This document shows, piece by piece, positions 17,133 to 25,101 of a DNA stretch of 43,609 nt. Numbering within the stretch: position 1 is the first letter of the stretch; each line of letters begins with the position of its first letter. A program made the position numbers and the translations under genes. The notes below the pieces were generated by a model. It worked only from the letters and a program-made list of their open reading frames with translations, searched no databases and was not told the DNA's origin. Origin of the DNA: Candidatus Cryptobacteroides onthequi (GTDB lineage Bacteria; Bacteroidota; Bacteroidia; Bacteroidales; UBA932); the NCBI GenBank assembly GCA_018066125.1, contig JAGHSA010000035.1:1-43609 (forward strand), given 5' to 3'.

Positions 17133-18695
17133 ATGAACAAGAGCATTTTCACCATCGCATTCTGCCTTTCAGCCGCAGCTTCCTTCGTCGCCGGTGCACA
17201 GACGACATTCCCTCATTCAGCATCCGAAGACAAGGCCGGAGTCATGAGCAAAGCCTACTGGGACATCTGGAACAGTGATGTCCAGGCACGCATAGATGCT
17301 GATATCGAGGCGAACCGCAAGGCAGACGCCTGCATAGTGCTGGATGGCATCAGACCCGGCACAGAAGTGAAGGTCGAGCAGATATCCAGCGACTTCTATT
17401 TCGGAGCGCATCTGTTCAACTACAACCAGCTCGGCAAAAAGGAGTACAATGACCGCTACAAGGAGCTGTACGGCACCCTGTTCAACTCTGCCACGGTCGC
17501 TTTCTACTGGAAGGTCTTCGAGACTGAGCCAGGACGACTCCGCTTTGTGGAGGAATATTGGGACACGGAAGACTACTGGAACAGCTGCGAAGATCCGATG
17601 CTCCAGCCTCACTGGAGAAGGCCTGCGACAGACCCTGTCGTGGAGTTCTGCATCAGCAAGGGTCTGCGCATCCACGGCCACACCCTGGTATGGGGAAACC
17701 GCAAGTGGCAGCATCCGATGTGGCTGACCACAGGCATCAAGGATCCGGAAGAGAAGGCCGCAATGGAGAGGATGATCGTAGAATACGGCAATCTCCAGAA
17801 TTACAAGGACTCAGAGACATACTCAGACGAATACAAGGCTCTCACTCCGGCAGAGCTCAGTGCGAAGTTCCCGCATTTCAGCGAGCAGTTTGTAAATGCC
17901 TTCGACAGCCGCATCCGCACCATAGCTGAACGCTACAAGGGCGTCATCAGCAGCTGGGACGTCGTGAACGAGAGTTCGACCGACTACGAGCGCGGCCTCC
18001 TCGGAGACGGGAGCATACTCACCAAGAGCCATTATGGCATCATGCCTGGAGACTACCCATACAGGGCATTCAAGGTGGCAGCAGAGTCTTTCCCGGAGTA
18101 TGTAAAGCTCAACATCAACGACTACAACCTCGGCCAGTGCTATGTGGATGAGGTGAATGACATCCGCAGCCGCGGCGGCAAGATCGACGTCATGGGCAGC
18201 CAGATGCATCTTTTCAACCCTAAGCAGTGCCTCGACATTGCAGATGGAGCTGCGATACAGACCCCGGAGCACGTATATGGATGGTACGAGCGCCTCAGCA
18301 AGGCCGGCCTCCCTATCCACCTCAGCGAGATCACCATCACCGCCCCAGGCAATGATGAGCGCGGGCGTCAGATCCAGGCCGTCATCACACGCAACCTCTA
18401 CCGCCTGTGGTTCAGCCTTCCTCAGATGAACGGCATCACCTGGTGGAATGTCGTCGACAACTGCGGTGCACCGGGAGAGCCGTCCGTCTCCGGACTCTTC
18501 ACACGCGACATGCAGCCAAAGACCTCGTACTATGCCCTCGATGAGCTCATCAACCACGAATGGAAGACAAGCCTCACAGTCAGGGCAGACGATGAGGGAA
18601 AGGTCACATTCAGGGGCTTCAAGGGAAAGTACATCCTCACATGGACCGACCGCAAGGGCAGGGTACACACTGAGGAGTGTCACGTCGGGGACTAG
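17133..18695 (+). CDS. Secreted endo-1,4-beta-xylanase, family GH10
   Basis: 520 residues with a Sec signal peptide (to about residue 22, VAGAQ). The GH10 barrel is clear: HGHTLVWG at 181-188, acid/base Glu280 in SWDVVNE, and nucleophile Glu399 in IHLSEIT, followed by GITWWNVVDN. About 90 residues precede the barrel core, and a short beta-rich tail follows it; no carbohydrate-binding module is obvious. It would cut internal xylan linkages outside the cytoplasm. It lies 16 bp after the second histidine kinase and so probably shares its transcript. Its TAG stop and the TAG stop of the convergent GNAT gene are the same CTAG. Confidence 0.93.
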   Translation: MNKSIFTIAFCLSAAASFVAGAQTTFPHSASEDKAGVMSKAYWDIWNSDVQARIDADIEANRKADACIVLDGIRPGTEVKVEQISSDFYFGAHLFNYNQLGKKEYNDRYKELYGTLFNSATVAFYWKVFETEPGRLRFVEEYWDTEDYWNSCEDPMLQPHWRRPATDPVVEFCISKGLRIHGHTLVWGNRKWQHPMWLTTGIKDPEEKAAMERMIVEYGNLQNYKDSETYSDEYKALTPAELSAKFPHFSEQFVNAFDSRIRTIAERYKGVISSWDVVNESSTDYERGLLGDGSILTKSHYGIMPGDYPYRAFKVAAESFPEYVKLNINDYNLGQCYVDEVNDIRSRGGKIDVMGSQMHLFNPKQCLDIADGAAIQTPEHVYGWYERLSKAGLPIHLSEITITAPGNDERGRQIQAVITRNLYRLWFSLPQMNGITWWNVVDNCGAPGEPSVSGLFTRDMQPKTSYYALDELINHEWKTSLTVRADDEGKVTFRGFKGKYILTWTDRKGRVHTEECHVGD

Positions 18696-19822
18696 ATCTT
18701 CTTGCCGTAGATGCGCCTGCGGCGGTGCTGACGGCTTTCAAAGTCTGACCAGAGATTCTGGACGGCGTTGTTGGTCTCCAGCTCCGGATTTGTCTCCGCA
18801 TACTTGAATCCGAACTTCTTCACACGAGGGAGCAGATCGCTGATGATCATCGCAGGCACGCCCTTGGACTGGTAGTCCTTGCGCACCGCGATGAGAAGCA
18901 TGTCCACTGTATCGGTCTTCTTGAGATAGAGAGCCTTTGCGAGGTGATACCAGCCGAACGGGAACATCTTGCCGTCACATTTCTGGAGCGCCCTGGACAT
19001 GGACGGTATCATGACTCCGAATGCGATGATATTGCCTTCACTGTCATTGATGAAAGTGACAAGGTTCAGGTCGAGCATGGAAAGGTAGAGATCCACGTAC
19101 TGATCCACCTGGCGGTCAGACAGGGCTGAGTAGCCGTACAGGACATTGTAGGTATTGTTGATCAGATCGAACAGCTTGTGACCTATGTCCAGCTTCTTGA
19201 TCTCACGCCTGCTGTACTGGACTGCCTTCATCCCGTATTTCTGAGACACTATCGCAGATATCCTTGAAATCTTTTCTGGAACGGCGTCCGGCAGCGTTAT
19301 GCGTCTCTCAACCCAGTCTGTATTCTTGACGAAGCCCAGAGCTTCGAGATGCTCCATGTAGTATGGGTGGTTGTAGAAGGTGATGGATGTGCCGAGTTCG
19401 TCGAAACCATCCACGAGCATGCCCTCGGCATCGAAATCCGTAAATCCGAGGGGGCCTTCGAGATGCTCCATTCCCCGCTCGGCGCCCCAGTCCGTCACCG
19501 CCTTCACGAGTGCAGCCGACACCTCCCGGTCATCGATGAAATCGATCCATCCGAAACGTGCATTCCTGGTACCCCAGGCCTTGTTGGCACGCGGATTTAT
19601 GATGGCTGCTATCCTTCCGACAAGCTTTCCGTCCTTGTAGGCAAGGAAGAAATCTGCGTCGCAGAACTCAAATGCGGCGTTGTGATTGCGGTCGAAGATC
19701 TTGACATCCTCCGATGCTATGGTCGGGACGTAATACGGATTGCCCTTGTACAGGACATTGGGGAATTCTGCAAAGAGTGCCAGTTCCTTTCTTGTGCCGG
19801 CTTTGATGATTTCTACAGACAT
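18692..19822 (-). CDS. GNAT-superfamily N-acetyltransferase-like protein
   Basis: 376 residues, cytoplasmic. An N-terminal GNAT-like half includes FFLAYKDGKLVGRIAAIINPRANK, and a second half has the beta-strand pattern TFINDSEGNIIAFGVMIPS and VRKDYQSKGVPAMIISDLL, resembling the acetyl-CoA-binding motif in degenerate form. Proteins of this type and length are widespread in Bacteroidetes, and the acceptor is unknown. The gene lies 35 bp after the CE7 esterase and may be the last gene of the leftward unit that starts at 22166. The last 4 bp overlap the xylanase stop. Confidence 0.75.
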   Translation of the reverse strand: MSVEIIKAGTRKELALFAEFPNVLYKGNPYYVPTIASEDVKIFDRNHNAAFEFCDADFFLAYKDGKLVGRIAAIINPRANKAWGTRNARFGWIDFIDDREVSAALVKAVTDWGAERGMEHLEGPLGFTDFDAEGMLVDGFDELGTSITFYNHPYYMEHLEALGFVKNTDWVERRITLPDAVPEKISRISAIVSQKYGMKAVQYSRREIKKLDIGHKLFDLINNTYNVLYGYSALSDRQVDQYVDLYLSMLDLNLVTFINDSEGNIIAFGVMIPSMSRALQKCDGKMFPFGWYHLAKALYLKKTDTVDMLLIAVRKDYQSKGVPAMIISDLLPRVKKFGFKYAETNPELETNNAVQNLWSDFESRQHRRRRIYGKKI

Positions 19823-19857
19823 ATGTGGTTTTTATCGTTTCAGTACCTGATGATCAT

Positions 19858-21126
19858 CTATTCGAAGGCCTTGAACCATTCCGCCCTGGCGGCATGCCAG
19901 TCCTTTTCGGCCCACTGTCCGTGGCCTGCCTTTGGAGAACAGTACCACTGCTTCGGAGCAGTGATCATATTGTAACCCGCGAAATTGGTGTGAGGCGGGC
20001 ATGTGGCATCCTGAAGACCGAATGACATGAACACGGGACACTGGATGCGGTCGGTGAAATTCTTGACATCGAAGTATCTGAGCATGCGGAAGAGATCCTC
20101 CCTGTCGATGCCCTCCTTCCTGCACTGGTCAAACACCTCCCACATCGGCCATCTCACGATACGGCTGTAGTCCCTGTAATCATTGAGGAACGGCACGGCC
20201 GGAGCACAGGCCTTGATGCGGTGATCGAGGCTCACGCTTATAAGTGCGAAAGCTCCTCCCTGGCTTTCGCCTCTCGCGAAGAGTCGCTCAGGGTCTGTCT
20301 GCTCCAGACTGCAGACATAGTCGATCGCCCTTACCACATCGGCGAATGCACCCCTGTAGTAAAAGGTCTCCTTCGACGAGAGCCCGCGGTCTATCCAGCG
20401 ATAGTGGTCCTTCCTCTTCAGGATGCCCTGATCGCGTACGCTCACGAGGAACTCCACCCTCTCCGGCGCTGCAGACGGTTCGTACCATATAGGGTTGGCC
20501 CCGTAACCGAGATAATCGATGTATGTCGGGTACTTCCCGGGCTTGACCGGCACACAGAGGATGCCGCCCATGATCTCACCGCCCCATGACTTCATCTTCA
20601 CGGTGTAAGTGGTGCGCAGGGAATCCGAACGCTCCGGGATCTTTGTGAGCACCGGATCCATAGGCACCTGAGCCATTTCTGCGAGAGTCGACTGCCAGAA
20701 CGAGTCGAAGTCCTCAGGCTTATCCTGCGGAGAAACTATCTCCTCTGGACGGACACCTATATTGAACACCCTGAAAGGAGCATACCGGGCGGGAGCACCC
20801 TCGACAGAAAGATTGACCTGATAGAATCCGGGATCCAGCCTGCCAAGGTTGAACTTCACAGACGGTCTGCCGCGACGCAGGTTTCGGGTCAGGGTGAGCA
20901 CGGTGTCTCTGCTTTCGCTCATGAGACTCAGATCAGTCACGAGATCGAGTCTGACTCTGATATCAGGCGCGTTCTCTCCTGCCTCCACGTTCACACCGAG
21001 ACGGCATGATTTCCTGTCAAGATAAAGCCACTGATGCTCCACCGGCACATCCACGGTGACGGTGTCGGCAGCCGGGGCCGCGGATGCTCCCATCGCAAAG
21101 AGAGCGACAATCAAAGATGTTATCAT
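19858..21126 (-). CDS. Secreted acetylxylan esterase, CE7 (AXE1) family
   Basis: 422 residues from the ATG at 21126; a GTG codon precedes it directly. A signal peptide ends near residue 18-20 (GASAAPAA). About 90 residues of beta-rich N-terminal domain precede an alpha/beta-hydrolase of the AXE1 type: RGESQGGAF holds the nucleophile Ser, MSFGLQDATCPP the Asp, and KAGHGQWAE the His. CE7 enzymes remove acetyl groups from xylo-oligosaccharides and other small esters; an export signal is less usual for the family but common in Bacteroidetes. It faces the GH10 xylanase across one gene, supporting a xylan role. It follows the LD-carboxypeptidase gene after about 26 bp. Confidence 0.88.
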   Translation of the reverse strand: MITSLIVALFAMGASAAPAADTVTVDVPVEHQWLYLDRKSCRLGVNVEAGENAPDIRVRLDLVTDLSLMSESRDTVLTLTRNLRRGRPSVKFNLGRLDPGFYQVNLSVEGAPARYAPFRVFNIGVRPEEIVSPQDKPEDFDSFWQSTLAEMAQVPMDPVLTKIPERSDSLRTTYTVKMKSWGGEIMGGILCVPVKPGKYPTYIDYLGYGANPIWYEPSAAPERVEFLVSVRDQGILKRKDHYRWIDRGLSSKETFYYRGAFADVVRAIDYVCSLEQTDPERLFARGESQGGAFALISVSLDHRIKACAPAVPFLNDYRDYSRIVRWPMWEVFDQCRKEGIDREDLFRMLRYFDVKNFTDRIQCPVFMSFGLQDATCPPHTNFAGYNMITAPKQWYCSPKAGHGQWAEKDWHAARAEWFKAFE

Positions 21127-21152
21127 CACTATCGATTAATGAACTGTATCGA

Positions 21153-22166
21153 TTATTCCGTTTCCGGCAGGATGTAGCGGATGCGGGATCCGTCAGGAGA
21201 CACATCAAGAGACACCTTCGCTCCCATGATGATCGGCTGGTTGACCTTCCCGTGTCCTGACGGGAAGCCGTTGCAGACCGGGATCCCCAGGCCGGCCGTA
21301 TACTGCATGAGCATATGCTCCACATCCTCATATGGAAGATCCTTTCCGCACTTGGTGAATTCACCGAGTATGATTCCATTGAAATGCGGGATCCTGCCAC
21401 GGACCTTGAGCATCTGATACAGGCGGTCGATGGCGTGCATGGTCTCCTCGACCTCTTCGATGAACAGTATGGTGCCGTCAAGGGAAGTTACATCATACTC
21501 CGTATCCATCAGTGCCTCGAATGTGATCATGTTGCCGCCCACGAGCATGCCTTCCCCATGGCCGTAGCGGTCGCACTCATGTGCCGGAAGGTCATACTCC
21601 GGAATGACTCCGAGGAGGAGATTGCGCATGGCGACACTCGCGCTGTCTGCACCCTTTTTCCCTCCGAATGACGAGCACATGTTGCCGTGGATGCCCATGA
21701 GACCGCCCATATTCTCTCCTGCGAGAATGGTGGTGATGTCACTGTATCCCACAAGCCACTTCGGGTGCTCGGAATAATAAGCCGCAGGTATGAGGTCAAG
21801 AAGCTGTATGGTGCCGTATCCTCCCCTCGTGCAGATGATTGCCTTCACTTCCGGAGCCTCGAATGCCCATCGGAGCTCGGAGGCACGCTCGTAAGGAGTG
21901 CCTGCATAATGGTCGAACTTCATGTCCTTGTACTCAGGATGCACCTGAGCGGCATTGGGACCGAGTACCGGAACAAATCCCCACTCGCGGATGATGCTGC
22001 ATGCGCGCGGTATGACAGAAGTATCCCTGATGGCAAATGAAGGAGCCACGACCGCCACGGTATCGCCAGTATGGATAAACGGCGGCATCACACATGTATT
22101 CTGAGCGTGAGCAGTCAGCGCCTGAAGAAAAACGGCAACTGCCGATAAAAGTGAAATCTTTCTCAT
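21153..22166 (-). CDS. Exported LD-carboxypeptidase, peptidase family S66
   Basis: 337 residues from the ATG at 22166. The longer reading to 22232 would run through a -7 box and a terminator, so it is rejected. A signal peptide (to about TAHAQ, residue 22) sends it to the periplasm. The S66 Ser-Glu-His triad is visible: Ser142 in VGYSDIT, Glu237 or Glu238 in LFIEEVEET, and His305 in PSGHGK. AICTRGGYG near 110 is also characteristic. The enzyme removes the terminal D-alanine from murein tetrapeptides, or related substrates. It is first of a leftward run with the CE7 esterase and GNAT genes. Its -7 box is at 22185-22192. Confidence 0.9.
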   Translation of the reverse strand: MRKISLLSAVAVFLQALTAHAQNTCVMPPFIHTGDTVAVVAPSFAIRDTSVIPRACSIIREWGFVPVLGPNAAQVHPEYKDMKFDHYAGTPYERASELRWAFEAPEVKAIICTRGGYGTIQLLDLIPAAYYSEHPKWLVGYSDITTILAGENMGGLMGIHGNMCSSFGGKKGADSASVAMRNLLLGVIPEYDLPAHECDRYGHGEGMLVGGNMITFEALMDTEYDVTSLDGTILFIEEVEETMHAIDRLYQMLKVRGRIPHFNGIILGEFTKCGKDLPYEDVEHMLMQYTAGLGIPVCNGFPSGHGKVNQPIIMGAKVSLDVSPDGSRIRYILPETE

Positions 22167-22184
22167 ATCTACAATTCTCAGAAA

Positions 22185-22192
22185 CAAAAGTA
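22185..22192 (-). promoter_or_regulatory. -7 box of the LD-carboxypeptidase gene
   Basis: Minus strand TACTTTTG. It follows directly after the terminator of the candidate small RNA. No TTG is found 19-21 bp upstream. Transcription would start near 22181, about 15 nt before the ATG. Confidence 0.5.
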
Positions 22193-22193
22193 C

Positions 22194-22226
22194 AAAAAAA
22201 ACCAGAATCATTTTACTGACTCTGGT
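22194..22226 (-). terminator. Strong intrinsic terminator
   Basis: The arms 22201-22210 and 22217-22226 pair over ten positions, with one G-U when read on the minus strand, around a six-base loop. Eight T residues follow on the minus strand (22201-22194). It ends transcription coming from the left-moving candidate small RNA or the AraC-like gene. Confidence 0.8.
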
Positions 22227-22285
22227 TCCCATTAGGTTATTTGTAGCGGACCATAGGATCCGGGGCAGGAAATCCCCTCGTCCCG
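22194..22285 (-). ncRNA. Candidate small RNA of about 90 nt
   Basis: A free-standing transcription unit can be read on the minus strand: TACTTTTG (22296-22289), a likely start near 22284, and the terminator 22226-22194. Between them, possible hairpins are 22274-22277 with 22262-22265 (GGGG/CCCC) and 22259-22262 with 22247-22250 extended by GG/CC; these share one base and may be alternatives. No start codon with an open frame of useful length lies inside. I know no Rfam family that fits with confidence. It might instead be the 3' UTR of the AraC-like gene, which ends 45 bp upstream. Confidence 0.5.
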
Positions 22286-22288
22286 AAG

Positions 22289-22296
22289 CAAAAGTA
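22289..22296 (-). promoter_or_regulatory. -7 box of the candidate small RNA
   Basis: Minus strand TACTTTTG, identical to the box at 22185-22192. The upstream -33 position is T-rich but lacks TTG. Confidence 0.45.
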
Positions 22297-22329
22297 TGAA
22301 AGAATGCTCCGCTTTTAGTAAAAATCCTT

Positions 22330-23391
22330 TCAATTTTGGATGTTTTGTTTCAATTTCTTGCTCGCAGATGCCAATGTCTGCCTCGAAGAAAAGCCAGAAC
22401 TGTCTGCTATCTCGTCCTTGGTTGCGAACGGATGCGTCTTGGCATAATCATCCGCATACACCACTCGGAGCCCGTTTACATAGTTGTAGAAGCCGCCGAA
22501 CTCATGCGTCATGACTTTCGACGCCATCGTCTTTCCGCAGTCCAGCTGCTCTACGATCTTGTCAAGGGAAAGGTGGGGATCCAGGAACCCGCGTTTCCTT
22601 TCAACTATCTCCACTATCTGCTCCTTCACGTGCTCCATACGGGCGCTCGATTCTGAAGAGACCGGAGCAGCATCGGCTTCGGGCTTATAACTGGACACGA
22701 TCTGTCCGGTAGGACTGCCGGCCCTGAGGATGTGCCCCGGAGGAAATGTACTGAGAGTGAGGAATATGCAGTTCAGGATGACAAGCAGCACATCTCTGGC
22801 TGCCATCGCAGTTCTTGAGGAGAACAGAAAGAGCGCGTAGATGGCGACTACGAGCGTCAGGATGGCATACAGATAGATCACGACCGTCCTGAACCGGAAA
22901 TCATCAGGTGACGAATACTCTGATGAATGGACGTTGTTGAGGATGCATGTGACCCTTGTAAGATGACGCGCGAGATAGCATATCTCTATCATGCCGAAGA
23001 CGACAGCGAGATAATACCCTGCCTCAGGATGGTCCGTAAACAGGCAGAATATGATGTATGCCGCCATCAAAGGTCCCCTGACGAGGGCCATCTTCCAGGA
23101 AAAGACCCAGATGTCCTCATAATAGCACTTGATGAACTTTGTGATGTACGGAGGCACGATCAGCACCATGGCTCCGCGGGAGAACACATAGAAATTCTCT
23201 GATGCGGGATTGATGGCATAAGGCAGCAGGACCAGACAGGTCAGCCACCACGTGATGACTATGGTACGGGATTTCTTTCCCCTGAAATCCGTCAGGTCCC
23301 TTTCAGGACGAAAAAACCTGACCGGGATGGAGAACAACCCGGTCAGGACTACACTGTATGCAGCCAGGCTATATAAGAGGTCTGGACTCAA
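22330..23391 (-). CDS. Membrane-anchored AraC-type helix-turn-helix regulator
   Basis: 353 residues. The N-terminal 240 residues hold six or seven hydrophobic segments (the first LLYSLAAYSVVLTGLFSI, others near 45, 75, 110, 130, 190 and 220). The cytoplasmic C terminus (about 275-353) has an AraC-like HTH pattern: LSLDKIVEQLDCGKTMASKVM, then NYVNGLRVVYADDYA and KDEIADSSGFSSRQTLASASKKL. Such proteins are common in Bacteroides, and the signal sensed is unknown. The start codon is TTG; an overlapping ATG is out of frame and stops at once, and the next in-frame ATG would delete the first two membrane helices. It lies 9 bp after the sugar-isomerase-like gene, so the two are likely co-transcribed. 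Confidence 0.82.
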   Translation of the reverse strand: MSPDLLYSLAAYSVVLTGLFSIPVRFFRPERDLTDFRGKKSRTIVITWWLTCLVLLPYAINPASENFYVFSRGAMVLIVPPYITKFIKCYYEDIWVFSWKMALVRGPLMAAYIIFCLFTDHPEAGYYLAVVFGMIEICYLARHLTRVTCILNNVHSSEYSSPDDFRFRTVVIYLYAILTLVVAIYALFLFSSRTAMAARDVLLVILNCIFLTLSTFPPGHILRAGSPTGQIVSSYKPEADAAPVSSESSARMEHVKEQIVEIVERKRGFLDPHLSLDKIVEQLDCGKTMASKVMTHEFGGFYNYVNGLRVVYADDYAKTHPFATKDEIADSSGFSSRQTLASASKKLKQNIQN

Positions 23392-23400
23392 GCATCGATA

Positions 23401-24225
23401 TTACTTTGTGGCATCGAGGACACCACGGAGGTAGCCGATAGACTCTGCGACTCCCGGATGAGGGTTGTCACCGTTCTTCTCGAACTCGAGAGATACCACG
23501 CCCTTGTAACCGATCTTGCGGAGAGACTTGACGATAGGCTTGAAATCCATGATTCCGCGGCCCATCTCCCATGTCTGTCCTGCCTTTGAAGCAGCAGTCT
23601 CATCCTTGATATGGATGTCATAGATCCACTTGCCGTACTTCTTGATATCCTGTGCGACATCATATCCTGAACGGAAGGTATGTCCGAGATCCATGCAGCA
23701 GCCGACTCCGAGACTTGGGTCCTTGACGAGATCCACGACTGTACGGATGTCAGGGAATGCAGCTCCGTCAGGTCCGTGGGTGTGGATAGCCACCTTGATG
23801 CCAGTCTCCCTGACCTTCTCGATCACGTAGTCGAGGAGTTCGTAGTTCGGCACACCGATGAACATGTCGGCACCGTAGCGCTGTGCATATGCGAAAGTCT
23901 CATCGACAGACTCCTTGGTTCTCATATAGATAGGACCGAGGGTGTAGCCCTGGATGCCGTACTCGGCACATTTTGCCTTGAAAGCGTCCATCTGCTCCTT
24001 TGTGGAGTTGAGAGGAAGCCACCAGTCCTTGACAGAGAAGTACTTCACACCCATGCTCTGGAGATACTGGAGTGTCTGGTCAAGCGTGAACTTGCGGTAA
24101 GAGAAACCTGCCACACCGATCTTGAAGTCGTCTGATCCGCGTGTCTCTCCGATAGTCTGTGCATTCACCGGCATGGCTGAGAGCATTGCCAATCCGAGAA
24201 TGAGTGATGTGAAAATTCTTTTCAT
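23401..24225 (-). CDS. Exported sugar phosphate isomerase/epimerase-like TIM-barrel protein
   Basis: 274 residues with a signal peptide (ending PVNAQT, about residue 24). The rest is a xylose-isomerase-like / AP-endonuclease-2 barrel: IGVAGFSYRKFTLDQTLQYL, KVAIHTHGPDG, GVGCCMDLGHTFRSG, YDIHIKDET and KGVVSLEFEKNG, which carry the His, Asp, His and Glu metal ligands in order. The family contains epimerases, isomerases and many unassigned secreted Bacteroidetes members, possibly acting on oxidised or phosphorylated sugars; the true substrate is unknown. The -7 box TAGATTTG is at 24261-24254. The AraC-like gene follows after 9 bp. Confidence 0.85.
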   Translation of the reverse strand: MKRIFTSLILGLAMLSAMPVNAQTIGETRGSDDFKIGVAGFSYRKFTLDQTLQYLQSMGVKYFSVKDWWLPLNSTKEQMDAFKAKCAEYGIQGYTLGPIYMRTKESVDETFAYAQRYGADMFIGVPNYELLDYVIEKVRETGIKVAIHTHGPDGAAFPDIRTVVDLVKDPSLGVGCCMDLGHTFRSGYDVAQDIKKYGKWIYDIHIKDETAASKAGQTWEMGRGIMDFKPIVKSLRKIGYKGVVSLEFEKNGDNPHPGVAESIGYLRGVLDATK

Positions 24226-24253
24226 TTTACGGTCGTTAAATTAATGTTATATG

Positions 24254-24261
24254 CAAATCTA
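24254..24261 (-). promoter_or_regulatory. -7 box of the isomerase-like/AraC-like operon
   Basis: Minus strand TAGATTTG, matching TAnnTTTG, in an AT-rich gap. Transcription would start near 24250, about 25 nt before the ATG at 24225. No TTG stands at the right distance upstream. Confidence 0.5.
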
Positions 24262-24288
24262 ATAAATAATCCATTAAGATGTACACCA

Positions 24289-25071
24289 TCAATCAAGCCC
24301 ATGCAGCATACGGTACAGCCTTACGGTACGGAATGCCTCTTCCGGATCGTGGACTCTCAGGATATCCGCTCCCCTTTCCAAAGCGGCCATGTGCAGGGCC
24401 TGAGTCTGAGGCAGAGCCTCTTCAGGTGTGATGCAGAGAGGACGGTATATCATGCTCTTGCGCGAAACACCGACCAGGATCTTCCGGCCGAAACGGCCGA
24501 AGCGCTCGAGATCCAGCATGAGACGGTAATTCTGCTCTGCCGTCTTGGCGAAGCCGAATCCCGGATCCAGTATCCAGTCCTTCAGCCCGGCGCGGGATGC
24601 TCTGGCCGCAAAGCTGTCAAAGTAGGCCAGCACGGCCTCGGTGACTCCTTCTTCATATCTGCACAGCGTCTGCATGGTGCGGGGGTCGCCTTTCTTGTGC
24701 ATGGCGGCATAGTCCAGACCGAGCTCCGCCACTGTATCCAGCATGGCGGCATCATCATCTCCCGCAGATATGTCATTGACGATGAAACGGCGTCCAAGCA
24801 CGGCATAAGCCTTCCTCACGATGCCGGAACGGAAGGTGTCTATGGATATCTCCAGCCCCTCCGGCAGGGTGGAGAGGACAGGGGCGAGCCTCGCCCACTC
24901 CTCCTCTTCGGACACGTCTGCCGCCCCCGAACGGGTGGACATGGCTCCGATATCGATTATGTCCGCTCCCGACGAGAGTTGAGCCATGTTGTGCCTGCTC
25001 GGAGCGAAGTATGAGTCTGGGGTGAGGTTCAGGATGGCCATCACCGATATCTTGCGTGCCGGATCTGTCAT
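24289..25071 (-). CDS. folP: Dihydropteroate synthase
   Basis: 260 residues from the ATG at 25071; the in-frame TTG at 25095 is part of the -7 box. The enzyme joins 4-aminobenzoate to the pterin pyrophosphate in folate synthesis, in the cytoplasm. Family marks: MAILNLTPDSY, DIIDIGAMSTRSG, EISIDTFR, FIVNDISAG, LDPGFGFAKTAEQNY, VGVSRKSMIYR, and a final HDPEEA. The first two loops are unusual: the common S-D-G-G after TPDSF is replaced by FAPSR, and DIGGESTRPG by DIGAMSTRSG. It diverges from tmk across 58 bp. It is single and not next to other folate genes. Confidence 0.92.
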   Translation of the reverse strand: MTDPARKISVMAILNLTPDSYFAPSRHNMAQLSSGADIIDIGAMSTRSGAADVSEEEEWARLAPVLSTLPEGLEISIDTFRSGIVRKAYAVLGRRFIVNDISAGDDDAAMLDTVAELGLDYAAMHKKGDPRTMQTLCRYEEGVTEAVLAYFDSFAARASRAGLKDWILDPGFGFAKTAEQNYRLMLDLERFGRFGRKILVGVSRKSMIYRPLCITPEEALPQTQALHMAALERGADILRVHDPEEAFRTVRLYRMLHGLD

Positions 25072-25092
25072 TGCGGTCGATTGTTTGTGGTA

Positions 25093-25100
25093 CAAAAATA
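25093..25100 (-). promoter_or_regulatory. -7 box of folP
   Basis: Minus strand TATTTTTG. It lies one base from the tmk -7 box on the other strand, so the two promoters cannot be occupied together. It places the folP start downstream of 25093. Confidence 0.55.
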
Positions 25101-25101
25101 G

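Noticed and set aside
20246-20270. 8-bp inverted repeat in the CE7 gene
   Set aside because: It falls on the conserved RGESQGGAF codons and has a 9-base loop; chance is likely.
22167-22232. N-terminal extension of the LD-carboxypeptidase
   Set aside because: It would read through an intrinsic terminator and the -7 box, and bury the signal peptide.
22230-22290. tRNA-like sequence
   Set aside because: GC-rich hairpins are present, but no cloverleaf, T-loop or CCA end can be formed.
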